Origin: JABFSA01 sp963827515
Lineage (GTDB): Bacteria > Acidobacteriota > Vicinamibacteria > Vicinamibacterales > UBA2999
Assembly: GCA_963827515.1 (NCBI GenBank)
Contig: CAWHBF010000033.1
Span: 124,001 to 188,000 of the forward strand
Reading direction: 5' to 3'
Length of the DNA stretch: 64,000 nt
This document shows, in pieces, positions 1 through 8,722 of this stretch (the first letter of the stretch is position 1; the number at the start of each line of letters is the position of its first letter). The position numbers and the translations under genes are program-made. The notes below the pieces were generated by a model. The model saw only the letters and a program-made list of their open reading frames with translations, searched no databases and was not told the DNA's origin.

Positions 1-444
1 GGAAGATTGTCGATCTCCTGGGTGCCGATCTGCGTGGCCAATCGGTTGGTCGTCACCTCGACGACCGGGGCCAGACCCGTGACTGTGACTTCCTCAGAGA
101 GGCCGCTAACCGAGAGCGCAAAGCTGAGCGTCACTTCCTGGCCGACGCTGAGCTCCACGTTGTTGCGTACCTGCGGCTGGAAGCCGGGCTAGTTCCACCG
201 AGACGCGGTACACGCCCGGTATCAGCGTCGGGGCAATGAATCGCCCATCGGGACCGGTCACGACTGTGCGCTCGGCGCTGGTCCCGACGTTGGTGACGAC
301 GACCGTCACGCCCGGGAGTACAGCCTGACTCTGGTCGAGGACGACCCCGTTGATCTCCGCAATACCTCCTTGAGCGAAGGCCGGACCGCTCGCACCGATC
401 AGGCAAGCCGCGACGATTAGGGCTATCAGACGCCGTGCGATCAT
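1..444 (-). CDS. TonB-dependent receptor, Oar-like, N-terminal part (runs off window; one frame break)
   Basis: This is the start of an outer-membrane TonB-dependent receptor. Residues 1-25 are a Sec signal peptide ending FAQ. A carboxypeptidase-regulatory-like beta-sandwich follows, with INGVVLDQSQAVLPGVTV, then GPDGRF and PGVYRVSVE, the usual N-terminal domain of Acidobacteriota Oar-type receptors. The frame breaks at the GGG run 186-188. Dropping one G restores the family sequence (VRNNVELSVGQEVTL, then EEVTVTG and a plug start IGTQEIDNLP) up to the window edge. A strong AGGAGG lies 6 nt before the ATG at 444. The substrate cannot be told from this part. The break is more likely an assembly indel than true decay, because the downstream frame is intact. 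Confidence 0.85.
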
Positions 445-458
445 GAGTGCCTCCTAGT

Positions 459-479
459 GATGTCAAACCAGATGACATC
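459..479. promoter_or_regulatory. Inverted repeat GATGTCA-N7-TGACATC in the leader of the TonB receptor
   Basis: Two perfect 7-base arms (459-465 and 473-479) are separated by 7 bases, about 15-35 bases upstream of the receptor start codon and just upstream of its ribosome binding site. The size and symmetry fit a dimeric repressor operator or a small hairpin in the mRNA leader. No regulator gene is adjacent in the window. Confidence 0.35.
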
Positions 480-638
480 TGTAGAGAACTGACCGAGGAG
501 CGGCAATTAGGGCCTTCTGTACCCTGTCCGTTATCGTCAGTCAACTTCTTTCGTCCCGCATCGAATCCGCCGTAACGAGGGGACGAACGTCACTCGTTCT
601 GGTGCGCGATACGATTCATTGTTCACAAAGCTCACTTC

Positions 639-842
639 GTGGATAATCCGTGGCCCCGGACGGTGATCGAATTGACCGTCACCATCAACGATCCGCAGAT
701 CTATACGAAGCCCTGGAAATCCCGCACCCGGCTGCCGCTCAAACGGCTGTCCGACAACGCGGATTTCCTCGAGCAGATCTACGCCGCCTCCGAAGTGACG
801 GAGTTCAAGGACGACGTCGCGGGCAAGACGAAGTCGCAGTAG
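639..842 (+). pseudogene. Probable C-terminal remnant of a hypothetical protein
   Basis: A 67-codon open stretch beginning with GTG reads VIELTVTINDPQIYTKPW and then a hydrophilic tail. This resembles, from memory, the C-terminal end of large Acidobacteriota hypothetical proteins with a 'VTIDDP..YTKPW' signature. No start with a ribosome binding site and no upstream domain is present; the frame is closed by a stop about 70 bases upstream. It therefore looks like the tail of a decayed gene, lying between the TonB receptor promoter and the convergent VOC gene. It could also be chance coding potential. Confidence 0.35.
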
Positions 843-855
843 GGAAGGGCGTCCG

Positions 856-1431
856 TCAGCCGGCCGTGGGAACCGGTTCCTCGACCGGCAGGCGGGGCCG
901 ATCCGCCAGCAGCAGTTCGATGGCGTCGGCCAGGTGCTCGTCCGTAATGTGATGATCACCGCGCTCCACGCGCAGGTAGTGAGCCCTCATCAGCACGTCC
1001 ACAGCCCGGAAGCCTTCGGGCGTTTCAAACTTGTAGCATGCCAGCTCGACCTTGAGGCCGTTGGGATCGTGGAGATAGATCGAATCCATGAAACCCCGAT
1101 CCCGCTGAATGAAGTCGATGCCGCGGGCCTGCAGTCGCGCAGGCGCCTGCATGAAGGTTGCCCGCGAGACATTGAACGCAATGTGCTCGACGCAGCCGAT
1201 GTCCCGTGGCGCGTGCCGTTTGGCATCGTCGCGGGATTCGTTGGTGAATACCGTGAGCAGTCGGCCATCGCCAGGATCGAAGTAGATATGGTTCTCATCC
1301 GGCTTGCCAAGGTTGGGCTGTTCGAAGACGAACGGCATCCCCAACGCACCCTGCCAGAAATCAATCGCGCTCTGTTTCGTGGACCCGACGAGCGTGATGT
1401 GATGAACACCTTGCACTTGTAGCTTCTTCAT
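856..1431 (-). CDS. VOC-family (glyoxalase/dioxygenase fold) protein
   Basis: A 191-residue vicinal-oxygen-chelate metalloprotein. The N-terminal module starts GVHHITLVG and the second module holds CVEHIAFNV and DPNGLKVELACY. Likely metal ligands are His11, His83 and Glu129, the usual H-H-E set. This arrangement is shared by ring-cleaving dioxygenases, fosfomycin-resistance-like enzymes and glyoxalases, so the substrate is unknown. The last 45 residues (after about 145) are an unusual Arg/Glu-rich tail. It is transcribed away from the amine oxidase at 1498, so the two share a short divergent promoter region. Confidence 0.85.
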   Translation of the reverse strand: MKKLQVQGVHHITLVGSTKQSAIDFWQGALGMPFVFEQPNLGKPDENHIYFDPGDGRLLTVFTNESRDDAKRHAPRDIGCVEHIAFNVSRATFMQAPARLQARGIDFIQRDRGFMDSIYLHDPNGLKVELACYKFETPEGFRAVDVLMRAHYLRVERGDHHITDEHLADAIELLLADRPRLPVEEPVPTAG

Positions 1432-1497
1432 AAGGATGCTCCCGAGCGTGGAACCAAGTCACCAGTGGCGGCGGAGTCTAGTTTAATATTCTCCGCC

Positions 1498-2943
1498 ATG
1501 GATAGTCGCAGTGGTCGCCGGGAATTCCTCAAGCTGTGGGCCCTTGCCACCGCATCCCTCTATTCGACGCCTCTCTCGGGCTTTGCGCAGGAGATCGTGC
1601 GCGCAGGCCCGCCGAAACGGGTGATCATCGTCGGAGCCGGTCTGGCGGGACTGACGGCCGCATACGAACTGACGCAGGCGGGGCACGACGTCACCGTGCT
1701 GGAGGCCCAAGCGCATGCTGGTGGGCGTGTTCGGACGCTTCGGGATCCCCTTGCGGATGGTCTGTACGCCGAACTGGGCGCCGCTCGCATTCCAGACAAC
1801 CACGAATGGACGCTGAAGTACGTGAAGCTGTTCGGGTTGCCGCTGGCGCCGTTCTATCCGGCACAGGGAAAATCCTCGACGTTTCTGCGAAATATTCGCG
1901 CTGACTCGGATCCAGGAGGATCGCCAGACCTTCGGCAGTTTCGCCTCAACCTCACACCGGACGAACTGACCCTCGGTGCAGGCGGGATGTTCGAGAAGGC
2001 CGTGCTGCCGTCGGTGCACATGGCTGACAATCGATTGACCTGGCCGCCCCCAGGTTTGGCTCGCGCGGATCAGATGACAGTGAGGGAGTTCCTGGCAGAG
2101 CAGGGACTGTCGCCGGACGCAGTCGAAGCGCTGGGATTCCAGCCGTTCGTGCGCACGTCGGCGCTCGAAGGGCTCACGCTCATCAATAGCGGACATTCGG
2201 CAAAGCAGTTGTTCAAGATTGTCGGCGGCAACGACCAGTTGCCGAAGGCGTTTGCCGCGCGACTCTCCGACAAGATCACCTACGGCGCGCCGGTCACGCG
2301 TCTCGAACAGGACACCTCCGGCGTGGCTGTGGTCTATTCGCAGAACGGGGTGAGTCGCCGCGTGATGGGGGACAGGCTCATCTGTACCGTGCCGTTTCCC
2401 GCGTTGCGACGCGTTGAGATTGCACCACGGCTCTCCACTCTCAAAGCGCGCGCCGTTCGCGAAATGACCTATGGGTCGCTGTCGCGTATCACCTTCCAGG
2501 TTCGTGAGCGGTACTGGCTGGCGAATGGTCTGAGCGGCTTTGCGATGACGGACATTGCTGGCGAGATCTGGTCGAGCGCTCACGACAGACCAGGGTCGCG
2601 AGGTCTACTGCAGCTCTATCTCCAAGGTCCATCATCTGAACGGGCGTCGAAGATGTCAGAGGATGAGCGCATTCGCTACGCGATTGAACAAGTCGAACGC
2701 GTGTTTCCAGGGCTGCGTGCGAACCTCGAGTACGCCACCTCCCAGTGCTGGGACAACGATCGATGGAGCGGCGGTGCGACACGGCTCATGGACGTCGGCC
2801 AAGTCACAGCGTTTCACGCCGAGGCCGGTCGGGCGGAGGGGCGCATCCATTTCGCCGGAGAACACACCTCAACCTGGTTTGCATGGATGAACGGTGCCAT
2901 CGAATCCGGCAGTCGTGCGGCGCGCGAGGTGAATAGCGCGTAG
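1498..2943 (+). CDS. Tat-exported FAD-dependent amine oxidase family protein
   Basis: A flavin monoamine-oxidase-type enzyme of about 481 residues. The N-terminus carries SGRREFLKLW, a twin-arginine motif (SxRRxFLK) followed by a hydrophobic stretch ending SGFAQ, so the folded flavoprotein is probably sent to the periplasm. The FAD dinucleotide fold starts RVIIVGAGLAGLTAAYEL (GxGxxG near residues 46-51), followed by an acidic residue in VLEAQ. The C-terminal FAD motif GRIHFAGEHTSTWFAWMNG is typical of amine oxidases. A GTG start at 1465 is possible, but the ATG at 1498 places the Tat motif close to the N-terminus and is preferred. The substrate (amine or L-amino acid) is not evident. Confidence 0.85.
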   Translation: MDSRSGRREFLKLWALATASLYSTPLSGFAQEIVRAGPPKRVIIVGAGLAGLTAAYELTQAGHDVTVLEAQAHAGGRVRTLRDPLADGLYAELGAARIPDNHEWTLKYVKLFGLPLAPFYPAQGKSSTFLRNIRADSDPGGSPDLRQFRLNLTPDELTLGAGGMFEKAVLPSVHMADNRLTWPPPGLARADQMTVREFLAEQGLSPDAVEALGFQPFVRTSALEGLTLINSGHSAKQLFKIVGGNDQLPKAFAARLSDKITYGAPVTRLEQDTSGVAVVYSQNGVSRRVMGDRLICTVPFPALRRVEIAPRLSTLKARAVREMTYGSLSRITFQVRERYWLANGLSGFAMTDIAGEIWSSAHDRPGSRGLLQLYLQGPSSERASKMSEDERIRYAIEQVERVFPGLRANLEYATSQCWDNDRWSGGATRLMDVGQVTAFHAEAGRAEGRIHFAGEHTSTWFAWMNGAIESGSRAAREVNSA

Positions 2944-3040
2944 CCATCACGCCGCGCGCACGTCACCCGCGCGGCTCAGCTACCGGAGGGGAAGCAGAGC
3001 TGACACAATAGATGGGGTCCCTACGGCGCCCACCCCAGAC

Positions 3041-4090
3041 ATGTCGCATCCCTTCCAGCTTGGTCTCGACACCTTCGGTGACGTCACCGTCAGCCCAGAC
3101 GGTAACCTGCACAGCCAAGGCCACACCCTTCGTGACGTGGTCGCCGAGGCTGTGCTCGCGGAGCGGGTCGGTGTCGATTCGTTTGCGGTGGGGGAGCACC
3201 ATCGTCCCGACTTCGCGATCTCGTCGCCCGAGGTGATGCTTGCGGCCATCGCCGGCAAGACCGAGCATCTCGTGCTCGGCTCCGCGGTGACGGTGCTCAG
3301 CACAGACGATCCCGTGAGAGTGTTCGAGCGCTTCTCGACATTGAACGCGATTTCGAACGGCCGTGCCGAGGTCATCCTCGGGCGCGGGTCGTTCACCGAG
3401 TCGTACCCGCTGTTCGGGTTCGACTTGTCGAACTACAACGAGCTGTTCGAAGAGCGGCTCGAACTGTTCGCGCAGTTGTTGAAGGGCGATCCTGTAACCT
3501 GGAGTGGCCGCACGCGAACCTCGCTCACCAACCAGGTCGTCTATCCACCAATCGAACACGGCCGGCTCCGTGCCTGGGTGGGGGTTGGTGGCAGTCCAGA
3601 GTCTGTCGTGAGAGCCGCCCGGCACGGCCTGCCGCTCACGCTCGCGATCATTGGCGGGAATCCACAGCGGTTTCGACCCTACGTCGACCTCTATCACCAG
3701 TCATTGGCGCGATACGAGCAGCCGACACAAGCCGTCGCCGTGCACTCGCCTGGCCACGTGGCCGAAACCGACGACGAGGCGAAGGCCGACGCGTGGCCTC
3801 ACTACCAGGCGATGATCTCGCGCATCGGTCGCGAGCGCGGATGGCCGCCGCCCAGCCGCGCACAGTTCGACGGGGAAGCGAGCCCGACGGGCGCACTGTG
3901 CGTCGGATCGCCGGAGACCGTGGCCGTCAAGATCGCCAACACCGCGCGGCTGTTGGGTCTCTCGCGATTCAACATGAAGTACAGCAACGGCACCCTGCCG
4001 CACGACAAGCTGATGCGGAGCATCGAGCTGTTCGGCACGAAGGTCGCGCCGCGTGTGCGTGAGTTGCTCCAGGATGTCCGCACAGGTTAG
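3041..4090 (+). CDS. LLM-class flavin-dependent oxidoreductase
   Basis: A 349-residue luciferase-like monooxygenase (bacterial luciferase superfamily, TIM barrel, FMNH2 or F420 dependent). Visible family features are the N-terminal GLDTFGDV strand, AERVGVDSFAVGEHH near residue 45, LVLGSAVTVLSTDDP, and GRAEVILGRGSFTESYPLFG. Length is normal. The substrate cannot be predicted. The gene ends about 20 bases before a REP cluster, which separates it from the convergent pentapeptide gene. Confidence 0.88.
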   Translation: MSHPFQLGLDTFGDVTVSPDGNLHSQGHTLRDVVAEAVLAERVGVDSFAVGEHHRPDFAISSPEVMLAAIAGKTEHLVLGSAVTVLSTDDPVRVFERFSTLNAISNGRAEVILGRGSFTESYPLFGFDLSNYNELFEERLELFAQLLKGDPVTWSGRTRTSLTNQVVYPPIEHGRLRAWVGVGGSPESVVRAARHGLPLTLAIIGGNPQRFRPYVDLYHQSLARYEQPTQAVAVHSPGHVAETDDEAKADAWPHYQAMISRIGRERGWPPPSRAQFDGEASPTGALCVGSPETVAVKIANTARLLGLSRFNMKYSNGTLPHDKLMRSIELFGTKVAPRVRELLQDVRTG

Positions 4091-4108
4091 AACGGTTTGC
4101 GTTTCGCC

Positions 4109-4292
4109 GTAGAGCGCACGCTTCAGCGTGCGCGTGTCCGCGGAGGCTAAAGCCTCCGCTCTACATCGGTCCGCGCAGGCTGAAGCCTGCGCTCTACATT
4201 GGTCCAGTCCCACATGTCCGCGCAGGCTGAAGCCTGCGCTCTACATCTTTGCTGTGTACGGCTTCAGTCGTCCGGCTGTTCAGCCGGACGAC
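4109..4292. repeat. REP-like palindrome cluster (four hairpins plus one variant)
   Basis: A run of short palindromes between convergent genes. Hairpins: 4114-4133 (GCGCACGCT tc AGCGTGCGC), 4140-4159 (GCGGAGGCT aa AGCCTCCGC), 4173-4192 and 4220-4239 (GCGCAGGCT ga AGCCTGCGC), and a variant at 4267-4292 (GTCCGGCTG tt CAGCCGGAC). Each is flanked on one side by GTAGA or its complement TCTAC. The first two are in opposite orientation and form a 56-bp REPIN-like doublet (4109-4164) that is repeated exactly at 42197-42252. Confidence 0.9.
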
Positions 4293-4298
4293 ACCGCT

Positions 4299-4772
4299 CT
4301 ATCGGATGCGCGCCGACGACAGGTCCGCGTCGGTCATCTCATCGAGCGCATACGTGGCCCAGCGGAGGTCCGCTTCGTCGAGGTTGGCGCCGGTGAACTG
4401 TGCGCCGGTCAGATTGGCGTCGCAGAAGATCACACGTCGTAGTCTGGCGTCGTGGAGCGCGGCCCCGCGCAGGTCAGCGCCCTGAAAGACGCCGGATGTG
4501 AGCGTCACCGCTCGCAGGCTGGCACCCGTCAATCGGGCCGACCGGAGATTCGCATGGTCCATCTGGGCATGGTCGAACCTGGCGCCGGCCAGATTGCACC
4601 CTTCCATGAGCGAGCGTCGGAGATCGGCGCCTTCGAAGTTGACGTTCGCCAGATCCATCCAGGCGAGGTTGGCTTCGAAGAGGGAGACGGGCTGCTCGGG
4701 GTGGACCCGCCGGTACTCGTTGAAAGCAGGCACCGACTCGCGCAGGAGCGCCGTCCAATCGTCGGTCGTCAT
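4299..4772 (-). CDS. Pentapeptide-repeat protein
   Basis: A 157-residue protein. A short N-terminal helical part is followed from about residue 32 by tandem A(D/N)LxX pentapeptides (for example ANLAW, ANVNF, ADLRR, ANLRS, ADLRG, ANLTG, ANLDE, ADLRW), which fold as a right-handed quadrilateral beta-helix. Such proteins often mediate protein contacts or mimic DNA (Qnr type), but nothing here assigns a role. Its start overlaps the stop of the FAD subunit gene by 4 bases (ATGA), so it is translationally coupled to the molybdenum hydroxylase operon. The stop codon lies at the edge of the adjacent REP cluster. Confidence 0.85.
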   Translation of the reverse strand: MTTDDWTALLRESVPAFNEYRRVHPEQPVSLFEANLAWMDLANVNFEGADLRRSLMEGCNLAGARFDHAQMDHANLRSARLTGASLRAVTLTSGVFQGADLRGAALHDARLRRVIFCDANLTGAQFTGANLDEADLRWATYALDEMTDADLSSARIR

Positions 4773-5740
4773 ACCAGCGACAGCAGCGCGCGTGTGACCA
4801 CTGCCTGTGTCAGCGCGACCTTGTATCCGTTCCTCGAGAGGGGGCGCGCGCCGTCGACAGCCGCCAGGCCCGCCGCAGCGGCCGTCGTCTCGTCAATCGG
4901 CTTGCCCTTGAGGGCAGCCTCAGCCTTGAACGCGCGATAGGGAATCGGGGCCACGCCGCCCAACACGATGCGCGCGTCCTGCACCACGCCGTTCGTGACG
5001 GTCACCATGGCGGCGACGCTGCAGAGCGCAAAGTCCCAGGTCTCCCGCACCATCTCCTTGACGTAAATCGCCTTCGCCCCGCCCGGAGCGTTCGGCACTT
5101 CGATCTCCGCAAGAATCTCACCTGGCTGCAGCACGTTCTCGCGCTGTGGGTTCTGCTTGGGGGTGACGAAGAACTTGTCGAATGGCACAAGGCGATCCTT
5201 TGCACCCCCGGTGATGTGCGCGATGGCTCCGAGCGCGACGAGCGCCGGGGCGGAGTCCGAGGGGTGCACGATAAAAGAGGGACCGCCTTCGAGGATCGCG
5301 TGAAAATCGTTCTCGCCGACGACCGAGAAACATGTCGTGCCGCCATGCTTGAAGCACGGGTAGTTGTTGCGGAAGTACCAGCAGCGTGGTCGCTGACAGA
5401 CATTGCCGCCGATGGTCCCCATGTTGCGTATCTGCGGCGTGCCGATCTTGCCGGCCGCCATGGCGAGAAGCGGCACCTGTTGCTGCACGATCGAGCTCTC
5501 GACGATATCGACGAGCGGGGTGGCGGCGCCGATACGCACGCCCGTGCGGTCACGACGGATCCCCTGCAGTTCTTTGAGGTGCTTGATGTAAATCAGCTGC
5601 TCTGGAACGGCCAAGTTGTCCTTCATTTCTCCGAGCAGGTCCGTCCCGCCGGCGAGGAGCGCAACTCTGCCATGTTCTTTGCCAAGCAGAGCGCTGGCTT
5701 CTCTTAGCGTCGACGGTCGACTGAAGCCGAAGTTCTTCAC
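4769..5740 (-). CDS. Xanthine dehydrogenase-family FAD-binding subunit
   Basis: The medium (FAD) subunit of a molybdenum hydroxylase of the xanthine dehydrogenase/CO dehydrogenase family; it passes electrons from the Fe-S subunit to an acceptor. The GTG at 5740 is chosen because AAGGAG lies 7 nt upstream and the protein then begins VKNFGFSRPSTLREA. FAD-binding segments ALLAGGTDLLGEMK (near residue 35) and MGTIGGNVCQRPRCWYFRNN (near 110) are present; the latter has the Cys-rich form seen in 4-hydroxybenzoyl-CoA reductase-like subunits. It lies 19 bases downstream of the molybdopterin subunit and overlaps the pentapeptide gene. Confidence 0.9.
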   Translation of the reverse strand: MKNFGFSRPSTLREASALLGKEHGRVALLAGGTDLLGEMKDNLAVPEQLIYIKHLKELQGIRRDRTGVRIGAATPLVDIVESSIVQQQVPLLAMAAGKIGTPQIRNMGTIGGNVCQRPRCWYFRNNYPCFKHGGTTCFSVVGENDFHAILEGGPSFIVHPSDSAPALVALGAIAHITGGAKDRLVPFDKFFVTPKQNPQRENVLQPGEILAEIEVPNAPGGAKAIYVKEMVRETWDFALCSVAAMVTVTNGVVQDARIVLGGVAPIPYRAFKAEAALKGKPIDETTAAAAGLAAVDGARPLSRNGYKVALTQAVVTRALLSLV

Positions 5741-5759
5741 CGCGTCGCTCCTTCGGGAC

Positions 5760-8024
5760 TCATACGGTCCGAGCTGTCGCTGCGCGCGATTCATCCAGCG
5801 CCCGCAGGATGGACGCGCGAGTGAATGGCACCCGTCGCAGTCGAATACCGGTCGCGTTGAAAATCGCATTTGCAACCGCGGCCATCCCGGGGTGTGTCGG
5901 GTTCTCACCAAGTCCCTTGGCGCCGAAGGGACCAACTTCGCCCATGTTGTCCACGACGATCGCCTCGATGACACGCGGGTCGAAGTCGAGTGCGGTCGGC
6001 GGCTTCAGATCGAGGAAGTTGGCGTTGAGACACCGGCCGTTGCGCGGGTCGAACCGCATCTCTTCGGCCTGCGTCAGCGCGAGTCCTTGAATCACGCCGC
6101 CCTCGATCTGATTCTGGACAATCGTGAGGTTCACCGGGCGGCCGAGGTCATGGGCGGCGATGTAGCGGAGCAGCCGCACCTTTCCGGTTTCGCGATCGAC
6201 TTCGACCTCGACGAAGTGCGCCGCGGACGTCCGTTCGACGTTCGTCCCGGTCTGCGGTTGAAGCGTGGTGGCTTCGCCGACGATGCTGCGCCCCAGGCGT
6301 TGCATCAGCGCCTGGAGCGTGACGCCCTTCTCCGGCTGTGCCTTGAGCCGGACGACACCTTCGCGCAACTCCAGATCCGTGGCTGCCGCGTTGTCGAGCG
6401 CCGGACCCGCCGCGGCAAGGATTTGTCCCAGACAATCACGGGCGGCGGCCTCCGCAGCCCGGCCGGTTCCCTGAAGGGTCCGGTTGCCGAAGCTGCCAGG
6501 GTCGTAGGGCGCCGCTTCGGTATCGCCGGCGACCGCGCGCACCGTCGCAAGCGGGACGCCGAGGGTCTCGGCGACGATCGTCGGGATCGTTGTGCGAGTG
6601 CCCTGGCCGATGTCGGTGGATGCGAAGAAGACGATGACGGAGCCGTCGAGATGGACCTTCACCGTGGCCGCGCCTTGTCCGCCGCCGCCCGATCGCTCGG
6701 TAAGTGCGACGCCAATGCCGCGTGCAAGGACTGAATTCCGACGTCCGCCAGGCTCGGCGTTACGGCGCGTCCACTGGATGGCCGCGGCCCCCTGCTCGAT
6801 GCAGCGATCGAGAACCTGCGTGACGAGCCGGCCGTCTTCGGTGCCGCCGTTCCCGCGCGCCATCGGGTCACCGGTGCGCTTGATGTTCTTCAGTCGGAAC
6901 GCCAGGGGATCCCACTGCATCTCACTGGCGATCTCGTCCATCAGCGACTCGATCCCGAAACACTCCTGCGGGTCGCCGACGCCCCGGGTCGGCCCGGTGT
7001 TCGGCACGTTGGTGTGGACACGAAACTGCTCGGTTCTGAGATGGGGAATGCGATAGATGTGCGTCGCCTGATTCCCCAACCCACCGAGACGCGTGTGATA
7101 GGCGCCGAGGTTCGTGATGCTTCGAACGTCCAACGCGTGGAGCGTCATGTCACGCTTCACCCCGACCTTGGCGTACATCTTCGTTTCGAAGCGGGTATTG
7201 GAATCGAGGATCTCTTCCTCGCGCGAGTACTGGAGCTTGACGGGCCGGCGTGCTTTACGCGCAAGCATGGCGGCCAGCCCCTCATCGGCGTGCGGTGCGC
7301 TCTTGGTGCCAAAGCCACCGCCGACATACGACGCGACCACGCGCACGTCACTATCTCGGAGGTTGAACTGTGCCGCCAGGCTGGTGTGAATGCGATAGGG
7401 TGCCTGCGTCGAGGCCCAGACCGTCAGGCGATTCTGTTCCCATTGCGCGATGGCAACGCGCGGCTCCATGCCGCCGCTCCACATGGTGGGGCAGTGGTAC
7501 TCGCGCTCGATAACGCGATCGGATTCGGCCAGGCCCATCGCGATATCACCGCGGGTGAGCAGGCGCGGCTCTCCCTCCTGGTTGCCGTCCTCGAACAGCC
7601 GCGGCGCCGTCGGCGCCATGGCCGCTTCGGGATCGAGCACGAACGGGAGCACGTCGTACTGCACCTGAATGAGGCCCAACGCTGTTTCGGCGGTCGCGCT
7701 GTCGACGGCAGCCACAGCAGCCACAGCCTCGCCGGCGAAGCGGACGCGATCGTTGAGGAGGTACTGCCGGCTCCCCCAGACCATGACCTTCGGCGCGTCC
7801 TTGTGCGTCACGACAGCCTTGACGCCCTGCAGCGCCTCGGCCCGGCTCGTATCGATGCTGACGATGCGTGCATGCGCGTGGGGGCTGCGGAGCACGCGCG
7901 CGACGAGCATGCCGGGCAGCTCGAGGTCTCCCGTGTACTTGGCCTGCCCGGTGACGCGTTCGTAGGCGTCGAGGTTCGGGCCGCTCTTGCCGAGGACGCT
8001 CAGGGGATCTGCTTGTTGCGTCAT
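5760..8024 (-). CDS. Xanthine dehydrogenase-family molybdopterin-binding (large) subunit
   Basis: The 754-residue catalytic subunit of a molybdenum hydroxylase (aldehyde oxidase/xanthine dehydrogenase type). It starts with the small alpha/beta domain (VTGQAKYTGDLELPGMLVA, then HAHARI) and has YVGGGFGTKS (the GGFGxK molybdopterin motif), NTGPTRGVGDPQ, a Gly/Gln-rich ADIGQGTRT-like motif (STDIGQGTRTTIPTIVAE) and GAKGLGENP near the C-terminus, where the catalytic Glu is expected (GLGE). It is read in the order Fe-S, Mo, FAD, the usual layout. The substrate (aldehyde, purine or other heterocycle) is not fixed by the motifs. Confidence 0.92.
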   Translation of the reverse strand: MTQQADPLSVLGKSGPNLDAYERVTGQAKYTGDLELPGMLVARVLRSPHAHARIVSIDTSRAEALQGVKAVVTHKDAPKVMVWGSRQYLLNDRVRFAGEAVAAVAAVDSATAETALGLIQVQYDVLPFVLDPEAAMAPTAPRLFEDGNQEGEPRLLTRGDIAMGLAESDRVIEREYHCPTMWSGGMEPRVAIAQWEQNRLTVWASTQAPYRIHTSLAAQFNLRDSDVRVVASYVGGGFGTKSAPHADEGLAAMLARKARRPVKLQYSREEEILDSNTRFETKMYAKVGVKRDMTLHALDVRSITNLGAYHTRLGGLGNQATHIYRIPHLRTEQFRVHTNVPNTGPTRGVGDPQECFGIESLMDEIASEMQWDPLAFRLKNIKRTGDPMARGNGGTEDGRLVTQVLDRCIEQGAAAIQWTRRNAEPGGRRNSVLARGIGVALTERSGGGGQGAATVKVHLDGSVIVFFASTDIGQGTRTTIPTIVAETLGVPLATVRAVAGDTEAAPYDPGSFGNRTLQGTGRAAEAAARDCLGQILAAAGPALDNAAATDLELREGVVRLKAQPEKGVTLQALMQRLGRSIVGEATTLQPQTGTNVERTSAAHFVEVEVDRETGKVRLLRYIAAHDLGRPVNLTIVQNQIEGGVIQGLALTQAEEMRFDPRNGRCLNANFLDLKPPTALDFDPRVIEAIVVDNMGEVGPFGAKGLGENPTHPGMAAVANAIFNATGIRLRRVPFTRASILRALDESRAATARTV

Positions 8025-8033
8025 GGCATGTTC

Positions 8034-8657
8034 CTACGCCTGCGACATCCGCTTCGACGCGGCCATGACCGAGTCCAGGATGCGCTTGTAGGCGGAACAG
8101 CGGCAGAGGTTGCCAGCCATCGCCAGCCGTGCCTGATCTTCTGTCGGGGCCGGCAGCCGGTCGAGCAGCGCTTTGGTCGACATGATCTGTCCTGGTGTGC
8201 AGAACCCGCACTGGAAGCCACTGTGCTCGGCGAACGCCTGCTGGATCGGGTGCAGCGCATCGTCTTTCGCCATGCCCTCGATCGTCAGGACGCTCGCGCC
8301 GGAAGCCTGCACGGCGAGCTGCGTGCACGAATACATGCTGCGGCCGTCAACGATGACCGTGCACGCCCCGCACTGCATGCGATCGCACCCCATCTTGGTG
8401 CCGGTGAGCGCCAGGTCGTTGCGGAGCAGTTCGAGGAGCGTCGTATTGTTGGCGACGGAGACGCGATACGGCGTCCCATTGACCGTCAGTGAGACCGTCG
8501 TCCGTCGAGCGTCGAGAGCTGTCGCTTCCGGAAGCTGTGCGTCGGCAGGGCTCGGCAGTATCGAGGAAGACAGTGCTCCGGTCGCGATGGCGCCTCCTTT
8601 GAGGAACGCGCGCCTCGAGACCGAACGCTTGGTCGTGGTCGCCTTCAGCCATGGCAG
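8034..8657 (-). CDS. (2Fe-2S)-binding subunit of molybdenum hydroxylase, Tat-exported; start unclear
   Basis: The small electron-transfer subunit. It has the plant-ferredoxin-like cluster (CDRMQCGACTV with a later Cys) and the C-terminal cluster (CGFCTPG ... CRCSAY) typical of this family. In frame upstream lie the beta-grasp domain (VSLTVNGTPYRVSV, then LLELLRNDLALTGTKMGC) and a clear Tat signal, SVSRRAFLKGGAIATGALS. The enzyme is therefore probably periplasmic. No ATG, GTG or TTG exists in frame before the Tat motif, only CTG codons at 8657 and 8648. A nearby ATG is in another frame, so an indel near the start is likely. It ends 9 bases before the Mo subunit start. Confidence 0.85.
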   Translation of the reverse strand: MPWLKATTTKRSVSRRAFLKGGAIATGALSSSILPSPADAQLPEATALDARRTTVSLTVNGTPYRVSVANNTTLLELLRNDLALTGTKMGCDRMQCGACTVIVDGRSMYSCTQLAVQASGASVLTIEGMAKDDALHPIQQAFAEHSGFQCGFCTPGQIMSTKALLDRLPAPTEDQARLAMAGNLCRCSAYKRILDSVMAASKRMSQA

Positions 8658-8722
8658 TCGCTCCCGGAATCCCGCCGTATCTTAACCCCGGCAGGGGTAT
8701 TGATGTCCGCCGGGGCGCTCGA

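Noticed and set aside
1483..2583. Long open frame (366 codons) on the minus strand
   Set aside because: It is antisense to the amine oxidase, whose frame carries full FAD motifs; the minus frame shows no domain and is a product of high GC content.
4107..4300. CRISPR-like repeats
   Set aside because: Units are self-palindromic, of differing stems and irregular spacing, with no unique spacers and no cas genes; they fit REP elements.
7014..8492. Long open frame (492 codons) on the plus strand
   Set aside because: It lies antisense to the molybdopterin and Fe-S subunits and reads as Arg/His-rich sequence without motifs.
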